A stretch of 13,885 bases of DNA, from the NCBI GenBank assembly GCA_034660395.1, contig JAYEJA010000069.1:1-13885 (forward strand). Reading direction: 5' to 3'. Below, piece after piece: positions 7,443 to 13,885 of the stretch. Position 1 is the first letter of the stretch; each line of letters opens with the position of its first letter. The position numbers were made by a program, and so were the translations under genes. This DNA is from JAQVEM01 sp034660395. GTDB lineage: Bacteria; Actinomycetota; Humimicrobiia; Humimicrobiales; Humimicrobiaceae. The notes beneath the pieces were generated by a model that searched no databases, had not been told where the DNA came from, and saw only the letters and a program-made list of their open reading frames with translations.

Positions 7443-7740
7443 TTAGGGCCCTTAAACCTTTAATTCCGTCAACCCCCAAAGTACATGGATATCGTTATTC
7501 TATTATAGATATATTAAGTTTTTATTATATCAGGATAGAAACTGTAATATTGATTTGGGGCTTTATTGTTGCTATTATTAAACACATTAAGATGCCATTA
7601 TTGGTCTACTGGCAGGTTTACAGGAATGTGAATGTATAAAAGCTGAAACAATAAGAATTCCGGGTCGTAATTTAAAATGGATTAAGATAAATCAGGTAAG
7701 TTTTTATAAAAAAAGGGCTATAAACTATAGGGCTAAATAA
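7439..7740 (+). other. 300-base interval with weak coding traces; possible gene remnant
   Basis: No convincing intact gene lies between the glycosyltransferase and the ligase. Two open stretches on the plus strand are visible. The first (7439-7639, 66 codons) starts with a TTG overlapping the GT stop codon, lacks a good ribosome binding site, and has a hydrophobic middle (VILIWGFIVAIIKH). The second (7591-7740, 49 codons) is in another frame, has no start codon, and reads like a protein tail (DAIIGLLAG, IRIPGRNLKWIKINQ). A frameshift near 7580-7600 would join them into one ORF of about 100 codons whose layout loosely recalls the membrane-associated end of a family 2 glycosyltransferase. This resemblance is weak and by eye. 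Chance open frames in AT-rich DNA are the main alternative. The last 20 bases hold AGGG (7729-7732), a possible ribosome binding site for the next gene. Confidence 0.25.
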
Positions 7741-7742
7741 AA

Positions 7743-9368
7743 TTGGATAATATACAGAATAATACAAACAGGTATATATTTAATTTTATAATCCCTCTAT
7801 TTATCTTTTTCTCAATAGCATATCTAATCTTAAAAAGCATATTTTCTATAAATGCATTTGATTTTATCTTTATTGTATCTGTTGTCCTGGTAGCTTTACT
7901 TTCAAATATCTCCATCTATAACTTTAAATGGGGTATTTTTACACTTTTATTTCTGGCATTTGTGATAAATTCGCTGCCGGTTATAATACTTAAGAGACAT
8001 ATATTCTATCCGATTATTTTGTTTCCTTTTCTGGGGTTTACACTAGGCGGAATATTTAGAATTTCCAGGATGAAAATGGATAAATTCTATAAGGATATTA
8101 AGTTTAGAGTATTAAGTATCTTTATAATACTGTTTACTATAACTGCAACTATTTCTATTTTTTTTACCATACTGAATAGTTTTAATATTTTCAGTTTAAA
8201 GGATCCGGGAATTCACGTATACAATGTGAATGTTATTGGCGGAAACTCGATTAGTTCTGTTCTATTCTCTTTAGAGATGTATCTGAATTATATGATAACT
8301 TTTATTTTACTGTTCATTCTGGTAAAAAGATTAAAAGTTTCTAAATTGTTCCTGATTAAATTATTCTATACATTATTTAGTGCGAATGTTGTAGTTTTTT
8401 TTGTTTTTCTCTACCAGGTTTTTGTTGACCATAGTTTTGGAAATCAGCCGAATTATTTAGCTTTGAACCAGATAAATTCTACTATGATAGGCCCGAATAC
8501 TTACGCCTTTTTATTAGTCTTAAGTATTGGCATGTTTACCGCATTCCTGTTTTATCTGGATAAAAGAAAGCATAAAATATTATGTATGATTATGCTTTTT
8601 GTTTTGCCTTTCCAGATTCTTTATTCCGGCTCAAGAACTTCTCTTATAGGACTGGCTGTTTTTATAGCTCTTGTCATATCTTACTTTTTTATTTCATTTT
8701 TAGTGGATTTAATTAAAAAGGGCAAAAAAAATAAGAATTATATACTGGTAATGGCTGCCGTGCTGGTATTGCTTGTTATCATACCATCGTTATTTTCTTT
8801 ATTTGAGATTAAAACAGACGTGCTTGAAGATAAAGATATTCTTGAGCCAGCTATGTTAAGTAGGCTGAGCAGTAATGTAGAACAGGTGCAGGAAGGTGCT
8901 TCGTTAAGAAAATTAACATCCGGACGTACTATTATATTACCACAGGCAATAAAAATGATAAAAGATTATCCGCTTGCAGGAGCCGGTATAGGAGTCTTTC
9001 CGATTGAGCTTTCCAATTATCTGAAGCTCTCCGGGATTGATTTAAAACTTGTTGATTTTACATTAAACATATATCTCCAGATTCTTTCAGAGAATGGTAT
9101 ATTCTCATTTATTTTCTTTGCCGGTTTCTATGTAACCCTGTTTGTGATTATATTTAGTAATTTAAAAAAAATCAGTGTGGCAAGGAATAAAAAGTTCCTT
9201 ATTATAATCATTTTTATTATTTTTAGCTGTCTTGTAATGTTTAATTTTATTCCCGGAACGAATTATTATGAAGGTCAGTTAATTTACTCATTCATTTTAA
9301 TCTTGTTGTTATTATTATCATACGATTTTAAGAAGATAGGTAATGAAAAAACTAAAAAAAATCAGTAA
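7743..9368 (+). CDS. O-antigen ligase/polymerase-type membrane protein (Wzy/WaaL)
   Basis: This 541-residue polytopic inner-membrane protein has about 12-14 hydrophobic segments and belongs by layout to the O-antigen ligase/polymerase (Wzy_C/WaaL) superfamily, which polymerises or transfers lipid-linked glycans on the outer face of the membrane. Supporting signs are SGSRTSLIG (295-303), at the start of a TM helix as in the family's SGSRxxxxG. A large non-membrane loop (about 355-440) carries SGR (393-395) and DYPLAGAGIG (408-417), and then NIYLQILSENG (442-452), where many members have HN-x-YL-x2-L-x-E-x-G. Here the His position is Leu. The start is TTG at 7743 with AGGG about 10 bases upstream; it places the first TM helix properly. 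It is visibly AT-richer than flanking genes, partly because of its hydrophobic content. It overlaps the next gene by 26 bases. Confidence 0.82.
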   Translation: MDNIQNNTNRYIFNFIIPLFIFFSIAYLILKSIFSINAFDFIFIVSVVLVALLSNISIYNFKWGIFTLLFLAFVINSLPVIILKRHIFYPIILFPFLGFTLGGIFRISRMKMDKFYKDIKFRVLSIFIILFTITATISIFFTILNSFNIFSLKDPGIHVYNVNVIGGNSISSVLFSLEMYLNYMITFILLFILVKRLKVSKLFLIKLFYTLFSANVVVFFVFLYQVFVDHSFGNQPNYLALNQINSTMIGPNTYAFLLVLSIGMFTAFLFYLDKRKHKILCMIMLFVLPFQILYSGSRTSLIGLAVFIALVISYFFISFLVDLIKKGKKNKNYILVMAAVLVLLVIIPSLFSLFEIKTDVLEDKDILEPAMLSRLSSNVEQVQEGASLRKLTSGRTIILPQAIKMIKDYPLAGAGIGVFPIELSNYLKLSGIDLKLVDFTLNIYLQILSENGIFSFIFFAGFYVTLFVIIFSNLKKISVARNKKFLIIIIFIIFSCLVMFNFIPGTNYYEGQLIYSFILILLLLLSYDFKKIGNEKTKKNQ

Positions 9369-9852
9369 ATATAACATGATGGTTATTACCATTATTATAT
9401 TTCTAGTGTTCTTTGTCGGGGTTAATATATATGTTTCAATTAATCACCTGACGGTTGAAGAAAAGGTTAAGAGATTTGAACTGGAGAACCTGTATGGTTT
9501 TTATGAGCCCGAGCAGGAAGATGATATTACCTATAACCGGACAGGGAAAGAGGCGGTTAAGATTGTAAAAAAGAAGGGCGATGTAATCTCTATACCTGTG
9601 GGAAGCGCCAAACCGGACATAAAAGAGGAAGGGATAGAGTTAGAAATTGCAGTAAATGATGAAATAAAGTACAGCGATTTGGTAAATTCTAATGAGTGGC
9701 AGGTAATTTCAATAGATGTAAGCGGGATAGAAGATGATTATCTCAGGATAAAATTTATTATTGAGGATACCTGGAAGCCGGCAGATTTAATTGAAGGTTC
9801 TGAAGATGAAAGGACTATGGGTATAAAAGTTGGAATGATTTACTGGGAATGA
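9343..9852 (+). CDS. Small single-pass membrane protein with extracytoplasmic beta domain
   Basis: This 169-residue protein has a basic N-terminus (MKKLKKISK), one membrane helix at about 12-33, and an outer domain of about 135 residues that is mostly charged and strand-rich. No family is recognised with confidence. The C-terminal part, from LEIAVNDEIKYSDL through EWQVISIDVSG, LRIKFIIEDTWKPADL and DERTMGIKVGMIYWE, follows a pattern I associate with small beta-sandwich domains attached to cell-envelope glycan proteins (strand, W-x-P, then D-x-R-x-x-G-I-x-V). It starts at ATG 9343, with AGAAG/AGG just upstream, inside the ligase gene (26-base overlap). Translation is therefore probably coupled and the two proteins may act together, for example as an accessory subunit of the ligase/polymerase. 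Later starts at 9376 or 9379 would shorten the basic tail but keep the helix. Confidence 0.7.
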   Translation: MKKLKKISKYNMMVITIIIFLVFFVGVNIYVSINHLTVEEKVKRFELENLYGFYEPEQEDDITYNRTGKEAVKIVKKKGDVISIPVGSAKPDIKEEGIELEIAVNDEIKYSDLVNSNEWQVISIDVSGIEDDYLRIKFIIEDTWKPADLIEGSEDERTMGIKVGMIYWE

Positions 9853-9984
9853 GTGTAAGAGCTAAATAATTGTGTGAAAATTTGTTTACTGGTATTATAA
9901 TCTAAAGCCATATTGTTTATGGATATAATGTTTTAAAAAAAATTTAAGATTTAAAATTTATAATAATTATCCGGGGATGTAAGA

Positions 9985-11331
9985 ATGAAAGTATGTGTAA
10001 TAGGTGCGGGATATGTGGGGCTTGTTACCGGTGTTTGTCTTGCAGAGGTAGGTAACAGGATAATATGCGTTGATAAAGATAAAGAAAAAGTTGATATGCT
10101 AAAAAATGGAAAGGTCCCGATATATGAAAATGGGCTTGAGGAGCTGATTAAAAAAAATACCGAAAGCGGTACTCTTGTTTTCAGTGAAGATACAGGTTAC
10201 GGAATCAGGGAAAGCGACATAATATTTATATGTGTCGGAACACCACCATTACCAACGGGAAGACCGGACCTTTCGGCAATTGATGAAGTGGCAAAGTTAA
10301 TTGGCCAGTCTATTAACGGATACAAAATTATTTCAAATAAAAGCACCGTTCCTATTGGAACTGCAAAGAGAATAAGGAAAATAATCAGGGAAAATCAGAA
10401 TAATGAGAACAGGAAATATAATTTTGATATAGTATCCAACCCTGAATTCTTGAAAGAGGGCGAAGCGGTAAAGGATGCTTTCTTTCCTGAAAGAATTGTA
10501 ATAGGGGCCGGTAGTAAAAAAGCGATAGACATGATGAAAGAGCTTTACAGGCCGATTATAGAACAGGATTTTGATTATGCATTAAACAATACGCATAAAA
10601 AAGATAAGATACCGGTCCTTATAACCGATTCTACAAGCTCGGAGCTTATAAAATATGCTTCAAATGCCTTTCTTGCTACAAAGATTTCTTTTGTTAATGA
10701 AATTGCGAATATATGTGAGAGGGTAGGCGCAAACATACTTGACGTAACCTATGGGATGGGGCTGGATAACAGGATTGGCTCAAGGTTTATGAAAGCAGGC
10801 ATTGGCTGGGGAGGTTCGTGTTTCCCCAAGGATGTGAGGGCCCTGAGTTATACTGCCGAGGAGTATGGTTCACCGGCAAGCATCCTGAACGCAGTTATAC
10901 AGGTTAATAACCAGCAGAGATTTAAGGTTATACAGAAGGCCGTTAATATGCTCGGAATTATAGAAGATAAAATTATAGGGATACTGGGCATGTCTTTTAA
11001 GCCAAACACTGATGATACAAGGGAAACGCCTTCTATTGCCATAATTAATAAGTTTCTGGAGCTTGGTGCAGAGGTAAGGGTTTATGACCCTGTCGTAAAA
11101 AAATACCCCAAAGACTTGGACAGGGGCGCTATTATGGCGCCGACGCCTTATGAGGCAGTAAAAAAGGCGCACTTAATGGTTCTGGCCACGGAATGGGATG
11201 AGTTCAGCAGTCTTGATTTTGAAAAGGTTAAAAAACTTATGGATGCACCGAATGTCATAGATGGAAGAAATATCTTTGACAGGGACAGACTCAGGGAAAT
11301 GGGTTTTAATTATACGGGTATTGGTTATTAA
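9985..11331 (+). CDS. ugd: UDP-glucose/GDP-mannose 6-dehydrogenase (probably UDP-glucose)
   Basis: This 448-residue cytoplasmic enzyme oxidises the C6 of a nucleotide sugar twice with NAD+, most likely UDP-glucose to UDP-glucuronate, giving an acidic sugar for the polysaccharide. The Rossmann motif GAGYVG is at 7-12, with D30 (ICVDKD) as the NAD ribose contact. CVGTPP (83-88) and STVPIGTA (120-127) follow. The catalytic parts are all present: NPEFLKEG (152-159), K223 and N227 in LIKYASNAFLATKISFVNE, and the nucleophile C279 in GGSCFPKD (276-283). The C-terminal nucleotide-binding domain carries GMSFKPNTDDTRESP-like GMSFKPNTDDTRETP (335-349). Start ATG 9985 has GGGGA at 9973-9977. UDP-N-acetyl sugar or GDP-mannose specificity cannot be excluded. 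The 132 bases before it are AT-rich and contain two TATAAT hexamers (9896 and 9924), neither with a matching -35. The RmlC-like gene follows after 53 bases. Confidence 0.93.
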   Translation: MKVCVIGAGYVGLVTGVCLAEVGNRIICVDKDKEKVDMLKNGKVPIYENGLEELIKKNTESGTLVFSEDTGYGIRESDIIFICVGTPPLPTGRPDLSAIDEVAKLIGQSINGYKIISNKSTVPIGTAKRIRKIIRENQNNENRKYNFDIVSNPEFLKEGEAVKDAFFPERIVIGAGSKKAIDMMKELYRPIIEQDFDYALNNTHKKDKIPVLITDSTSSELIKYASNAFLATKISFVNEIANICERVGANILDVTYGMGLDNRIGSRFMKAGIGWGGSCFPKDVRALSYTAEEYGSPASILNAVIQVNNQQRFKVIQKAVNMLGIIEDKIIGILGMSFKPNTDDTRETPSIAIINKFLELGAEVRVYDPVVKKYPKDLDRGAIMAPTPYEAVKKAHLMVLATEWDEFSSLDFEKVKKLMDAPNVIDGRNIFDRDRLREMGFNYTGIGY

Positions 11332-11384
11332 AAGCAGGACATTAATTTTTGTTAAAAATTTTTTCTGGATGAGGAGGATTTGTT

Positions 11385-11840
11385 GTGATAGAAGGAGTTA
11401 AAGTAAAGAAACTCAAAGTTATACCTGATGAGAGAGGCCGGCTAATGGAAATGCTTCGCTCGGATGATGACCTGTTTAAAAAATTCGGGCAGGTTTATAT
11501 GACGACTGCATATCCGGGTGTTGTTAAAGGATGGCATTACCACAGGAAGCAGACGGATAACATGGTCGTAGTCAGGGGCATGATGAAAATTGTCCTGTAT
11601 GACAGCAGAAAGGATTCGCCGACATACGGGGAGGTAAACGAGTTCTTTATGGGTGAACATAACCCCATGCTTCTCCAGATACCAGAATATGTATATCACG
11701 GCTTTAAGTGTATTACGGATTATGAGGCAATATGCATAAATACCGTTACCGAGCCCTACAATTATGACGAGCCGGATGAATTCAGGGCAGACCCGCACGG
11801 GAAAGAAGTTCCCTATGACTGGGACAGGAAAGACGGATAA
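11385..11840 (+). CDS. RmlC-like cupin, dTDP-4-dehydrorhamnose 3,5-epimerase family (divergent)
   Basis: This 151-residue cupin is related to dTDP-4-dehydrorhamnose 3,5-epimerase (RmlC). Shared features are PDERGRLMEML (14-24), VVKGWHYH (46-53) with the equivalent of the catalytic His at H51, the strand-loop GMMKIVLYDSRKDSPTYGE, IPEYVYHGFKCI, and a C-terminal EPYNYDEPDEFRADPHG. It is shorter than typical RmlC (about 180-190). By eye, the substrate-binding Lys after the His motif (KLV in RmlC) is Asp or Asn here (QTDNMVV), and the general-acid Tyr of RmlC falls in CINTV without a Tyr. It may therefore be a non-rhamnose sugar isomerase, epimerase or binding protein. Start GTG 11385 has GAGGAGG at 11371-11377. 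It lies directly after ugd and upstream of mazEF and rmlB, which makes the dTDP-4-keto-6-deoxyglucose made by RmlB a possible substrate. Confidence 0.75.
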   Translation: MIEGVKVKKLKVIPDERGRLMEMLRSDDDLFKKFGQVYMTTAYPGVVKGWHYHRKQTDNMVVVRGMMKIVLYDSRKDSPTYGEVNEFFMGEHNPMLLQIPEYVYHGFKCITDYEAICINTVTEPYNYDEPDEFRADPHGKEVPYDWDRKDG

Positions 11841-11896
11841 TACTTTAAAAGACTGATAGTTGTTAAGTTTATTTAAGCATTACCAGCACTATTTTA

Positions 11897-11905
11897 TGGT
11901 ATAAT
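11897..11905 (+). promoter_or_regulatory. Candidate extended -10 promoter for the mazEF-type module
   Basis: TGGTATAAT at 11897-11905 combines a TGn extension with a perfect TATAAT hexamer, 33 bases before the antitoxin ATG. No good -35 is visible at 16-18 bases upstream, which is normal for extended -10 promoters. It would let the toxin-antitoxin pair, and rmlB behind it, be transcribed independently of ugd. Confidence 0.5.
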
Positions 11906-11937
11906 CAGGTTATGTATTTTTCTAAGGAGGTAAAAAT

Positions 11938-12162
11938 ATGAAGACAGTTAAAGTTCCTGAGGATGAATACTTAAAAATGAAAAAAACAATAAAAATTTTA
12001 AGTGACAGTAAGCTTTTAAAAAGAATAAATGAGTTAATAGAAATTTTATTTCAGGAGAAATACAGTATTGTCCTTACTGATTATACCGATGACTTAACAG
12101 AGTTTTCAGTAAACAATATAAAGGAATGGGATGTAAAAAAGAGTAAGTGGGATAATGTATAA
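11938..12162 (+). CDS. Putative antitoxin of a MazEF/PemIK-type pair
   Basis: This 74-residue, strongly charged and mostly helical protein is called an antitoxin from position, not from a recognised domain. It directly precedes and overlaps a MazF-type toxin by 8 bases, which is the usual arrangement. The N-terminus (MKTVKVPEDEYLKMKK) could form a short DNA-binding strand-helix of ribbon-helix-helix type. The C-terminal half is acidic (LTDYTDDLTEFSVNN) and ends KEWDVKKSKWDNV, as expected for a flexible toxin-wrapping tail. It has the best ribosome binding site in the window, AAGGAGG at 11924-11930, which suits an antitoxin that must be made in excess. An extended -10 element lies just upstream. 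The AT-rich composition resembles the other toxin-antitoxin pair. Confidence 0.7.
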   Translation: MKTVKVPEDEYLKMKKTIKILSDSKLLKRINELIEILFQEKYSIVLTDYTDDLTEFSVNNIKEWDVKKSKWDNV

Positions 12163-12499
12163 TCAAAGAGAGATAGTACTGGTGCCTTTTCCATATACTG
12201 ATTTAAGTAATACGAAAAGACGGCCGGTTTTAATTGTTTCCGGCAATGATTATAATCATCGCCATAATGATGTTATAGTAGCGGTGATTTCTTCTAATTT
12301 GAGTTATAAAGATGATTATTCTGTTTCTCTGGAAGATAAAGATCTGGAGATTGGAATTCTACCCGAGAGTAGTGTTATTAAAGTTCACAAGCTGTTTACA
12401 ATAAGTAAAAGTAGAATTATTAAGAAATTTAGCCTGATTAGAAAAGAAAAATTTAAAGCAGTTTTTAAAATTTTAACAAAACTTTTTGAAATTAATTAG
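12155..12499 (+). CDS. mazF: MazF/PemK-type endoribonuclease toxin
   Basis: This 114-residue protein is a MazF/PemK-family toxin, a small beta-barrel RNase that cuts mRNA at short sequences. It has the family opening QREIVLVPFPYTDLS (4-18), the central RRPVLIVS strand (22-29), VIVAVISSN (40-48), and PESSVIKVHKLFTISKSRI (70-88), where the conserved Ser/Thr-containing strand and its loop lie. The conserved N-terminal Arg and the Arg of RRPV are present, so there is no sign of inactivation. It begins at an ATG overlapping the antitoxin stop by 8 bases (translational coupling) and ends with a TAG that forms part of the ribosome binding site of rmlB. The module interrupts the sugar genes between the RmlC-like gene and rmlB. 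The cut site and the physiological trigger cannot be read from sequence. Confidence 0.88.
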   Translation: MYNQREIVLVPFPYTDLSNTKRRPVLIVSGNDYNHRHNDVIVAVISSNLSYKDDYSVSLEDKDLEIGILPESSVIKVHKLFTISKSRIIKKFSLIRKEKFKAVFKILTKLFEIN

Positions 12500-12506
12500 G
12501 AGTCTT

Positions 12507-13499
12507 ATGAATATTGGTGAAGAAAGAGGTTTTAAGACTCTTCTTGTAACCGGGGGAGCAGGTTTTATCGGCAGTAATTTCATACATTACATGCTGAAGA
12601 AATATCCTGAGTATAAAATTATAAATCTTGATAAATTAACTTACGCAGGTAATCTGGAGAACCTTAAGGATATTGATGATAATCCCAATTATAATTTTAT
12701 AAGGGGAGATATTGCAGACAAAAAAATTATAGATGAGATTTTTGATTCCAGAAGGGTTGATGTGGTAGTAAATTTTGCAGCAGAATCACATGTAGACAGG
12801 TCAATAGAAGAGCCCGGAGTTTTTATACAGACAGATGTTTATGGCACCTTCGTCCTCCTGGAGGCAATAAGAAAATACGACGGCCTGTTTCTTCAGATAA
12901 GTACCGATGAGGTCTATGGCTCAATAGAAAACGGGTCATTTAAAGAAGAAGACCCGCTTAAACCAAACAGCCCCTATTCTGCTTCAAAAGCCGGTGCAGA
13001 GATGATTGCAAGGTCTTTTTATAAGACCTATGGCACGCCTGTGATTATTACCAGGACTTCCAATAATTTCGGACCATACCAGTATCCGGAGAAGATAATT
13101 CCCTTATTCGTAACAAATCTCATTGATAATAAGAAGGTTCCTCTTTACGGGGACGGTATGAATGTTAGGGACTGGATTTATGTGGAGGATAATTGTAATG
13201 CTCTGGACAGGGTTCTGCATAGAGGTAAGGTTGGCCAGATTTATAATATCGGTGCGGGGAATGAGAAGCCGAACATATGGATTACAAAAAAGATAATTGG
13301 AATTCTCGCTAAATCGGAAGATATGATTGAACCGGTTAAGGATAGACTTGGGCACGACCGCAGGTATTCCATAGACTTTTCAAAGATAAAAAAAGAGCTT
13401 GGCTGGGAGACTTCTTATAACTTTGAAGAAGCGCTGGAAAAAACCGTTAACTGGTATGTAAATAATGAAGAATGGTGGAGACCGCTTAAAGAACTTTAA
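12507..13499 (+). CDS. rmlB: dTDP-glucose 4,6-dehydratase
   Basis: This 330-residue extended SDR converts dTDP-glucose to dTDP-4-keto-6-deoxyglucose with tightly bound NAD+, the branch step toward dTDP-rhamnose and other 6-deoxysugars. Motifs are GGAGFIG (16-22), DKLTYAGNLENL (42-53, diagnostic for RmlB), AAESHVDRSI (91-100), the catalytic T133-D134-E135 in STDEVYG, Y157/K161 in YSASK, and RTSNNFGPYQYPEKIIPL (183-200). DRLGHDRRYSID (279-290) completes the family pattern. The length is normal for a bacterial RmlB. The ATG at 12507 is chosen over an in-frame TTG at 12486 because TAGGAG (12497-12502) serves it and the TTG would lie inside mazF; seven extra residues would otherwise be added. Its ribosome binding site shares the mazF stop codon, so it is probably co-transcribed with mazEF. 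rmlA and rmlD are not in the window. Confidence 0.93.
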   Translation: MNIGEERGFKTLLVTGGAGFIGSNFIHYMLKKYPEYKIINLDKLTYAGNLENLKDIDDNPNYNFIRGDIADKKIIDEIFDSRRVDVVVNFAAESHVDRSIEEPGVFIQTDVYGTFVLLEAIRKYDGLFLQISTDEVYGSIENGSFKEEDPLKPNSPYSASKAGAEMIARSFYKTYGTPVIITRTSNNFGPYQYPEKIIPLFVTNLIDNKKVPLYGDGMNVRDWIYVEDNCNALDRVLHRGKVGQIYNIGAGNEKPNIWITKKIIGILAKSEDMIEPVKDRLGHDRRYSIDFSKIKKELGWETSYNFEEALEKTVNWYVNNEEWWRPLKEL

Positions 13500-13634
13500 T
13501 ATCTGTAGTTTTAAATTTAAAAATTTATAAAGCCAGTAAAAAAACCCAATATAATAGAAATTAAATAACCCGGGTATATACGGGACAATGTGTGGGTATC
13601 GTAAAAGAATTTAATAACAGGCAGGTTTAATTTC

Positions 13635-13885
13635 ATGAAGCACGGTATGAAACATGCCAGAAACGAAACAAAAGGCATCAAACATGGTAAAAAAGAAGTA
13701 AAAAAAGAAAAAAAGGGTATTGCCCTTAAAAGAAAAACAGTACTTGCTTATCTCGGGATTATAGTGCTGCTGGCAGTTATTATAGTGGTTATATTCTACT
13801 TTCAGCCAATTTATAAATTTGTAGATTCAAAAATGTCCGCTCTCGGGGGACTGTTATTTGGCAGGGAAAGCGGAGAAGAAAAAGA
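13635..13885 (+). CDS. N-terminal part of a basic single-pass membrane protein (3' end outside window)
   Basis: An open frame runs from ATG 13635 to the window end (83 codons seen, no stop). GGCAGG at 13620-13625 precedes it by 9 bases, and an in-frame TAA at 13602 excludes a much earlier start. The first 34 residues are cytoplasmic by charge and very Lys/His-rich, with three KHG/KHA units (MKHGMKHARN, GIKHGKK). A single strong membrane helix follows (about 36-56), then QPIYKFVDSK and a Gly/Leu-rich stretch leading to an outer part. This layout fits bitopic envelope proteins of Gram-positive bacteria, such as LytR-CpsA-Psr ligases or division or anchoring proteins, but no family motif is reached. 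The 135 bases before it are AT-rich, with a TATAAT at 13550-13555 lacking a good -35. Confidence 0.6.
   Translation, partial: MKHGMKHARNETKGIKHGKKEVKKEKKGIALKRKTVLAYLGIIVLLAVIIVVIFYFQPIYKFVDSKMSALGGLLFGRESGEEK

Noticed and set aside
9896..9929. Two TATAAT hexamers upstream of ugd as promoters
   Set aside because: Neither has a -35 at 16-18 bases or a TGn extension, and the gap is AT-rich, so chance hexamers are expected.
11344..11364. AT hairpin with T-run between ugd and the RmlC-like gene
   Set aside because: AATTTTT/AAAAATT is only A-T pairs with a 3-base loop. It is too weak for an intrinsic terminator, and the genes look co-transcribed.
10848..11798. Minus-strand open frames opposite ugd and the RmlC-like gene
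   Set aside because: Antisense to conserved catalytic motifs; no independent support.
13569..13584. CCCG/CGGG palindrome before the last gene
   Set aside because: Only a 4-bp stem with an 8-base loop; not significant.
1..13885. CRISPR arrays, tRNA or rRNA genes, insertion sequences, transposases, integrase sites
   Set aside because: No regularly spaced repeats, cloverleaf-like or rRNA-like sequence, or transposase motif was seen on either strand by eye.

Overview
The window is bacterial. Genes are dense, most have AGGAGG-like ribosome binding sites, and TTG or GTG starts are common (hyuA, the first epimerase, the ligase and the RmlC-like gene). Base composition is moderate to low GC, and ATA, AGA and AGG codons are frequent. 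A GerMN protein, HyuAB, two toxin-antitoxin modules and a surface-polysaccharide locus would suit an uncultured anaerobic or deep-branching Gram-positive-like bacterium (Bacillota or an early Actinomycetota type). That placement is inference; nothing here fixes the taxon.

Layout, left to right. (1) 1-329: the tail of a GerMN-domain protein. (2) 460-4204: a hyuA-hyuB pair encoding the two subunits of a hydantoinase/oxoprolinase/acetone-carboxylase-type enzyme. (3) 4308-5228: an NAD-dependent sugar-nucleotide epimerase of the GalE type. (4) 5255-6064, minus strand: a HepT-MntA toxin-antitoxin pair with both diagnostic motifs intact, preceded by an 11-bp perfect AT-rich inverted repeat. (5) 6234-9852: a GT4 glycosyltransferase, a 300-bp stretch that may hold gene debris, an O-antigen-ligase/polymerase-type membrane protein, and a small single-pass membrane protein that overlaps it. 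(6) 9985-11840: UDP-glucose/GDP-mannose dehydrogenase and a short cupin related to RmlC. (7) 11938-12499: a second toxin-antitoxin module of the MazEF type, with its own promoter-like element. (8) 12507-13499: dTDP-glucose 4,6-dehydratase, whose ribosome binding site overlaps the mazF stop codon. (9) 13635 to the end: the start of a basic single-pass membrane protein.

The sugar genes fit together as part of an exopolysaccharide or O-antigen-like locus: precursor synthesis (epimerase, Ugd, RmlB, RmlC-like cupin), transfer (GT4) and polymerisation or ligation (Wzy/WaaL type). rmlA, rmlD, a flippase and a priming transferase are absent and presumably lie outside the window. The two toxin-antitoxin modules and the ligase block look more AT-rich than the rest, consistent with acquisition in this variable locus. 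HyuAB has no visible functional tie to the sugar genes.

I did not find a clearly new multi-gene system. The observations most worth a check are the divergent RmlC-like cupin, the small protein overlapping the ligase, the inverted repeat upstream of mntA, the strong hairpin inside hyuB, and the coupling of mazEF to rmlB.
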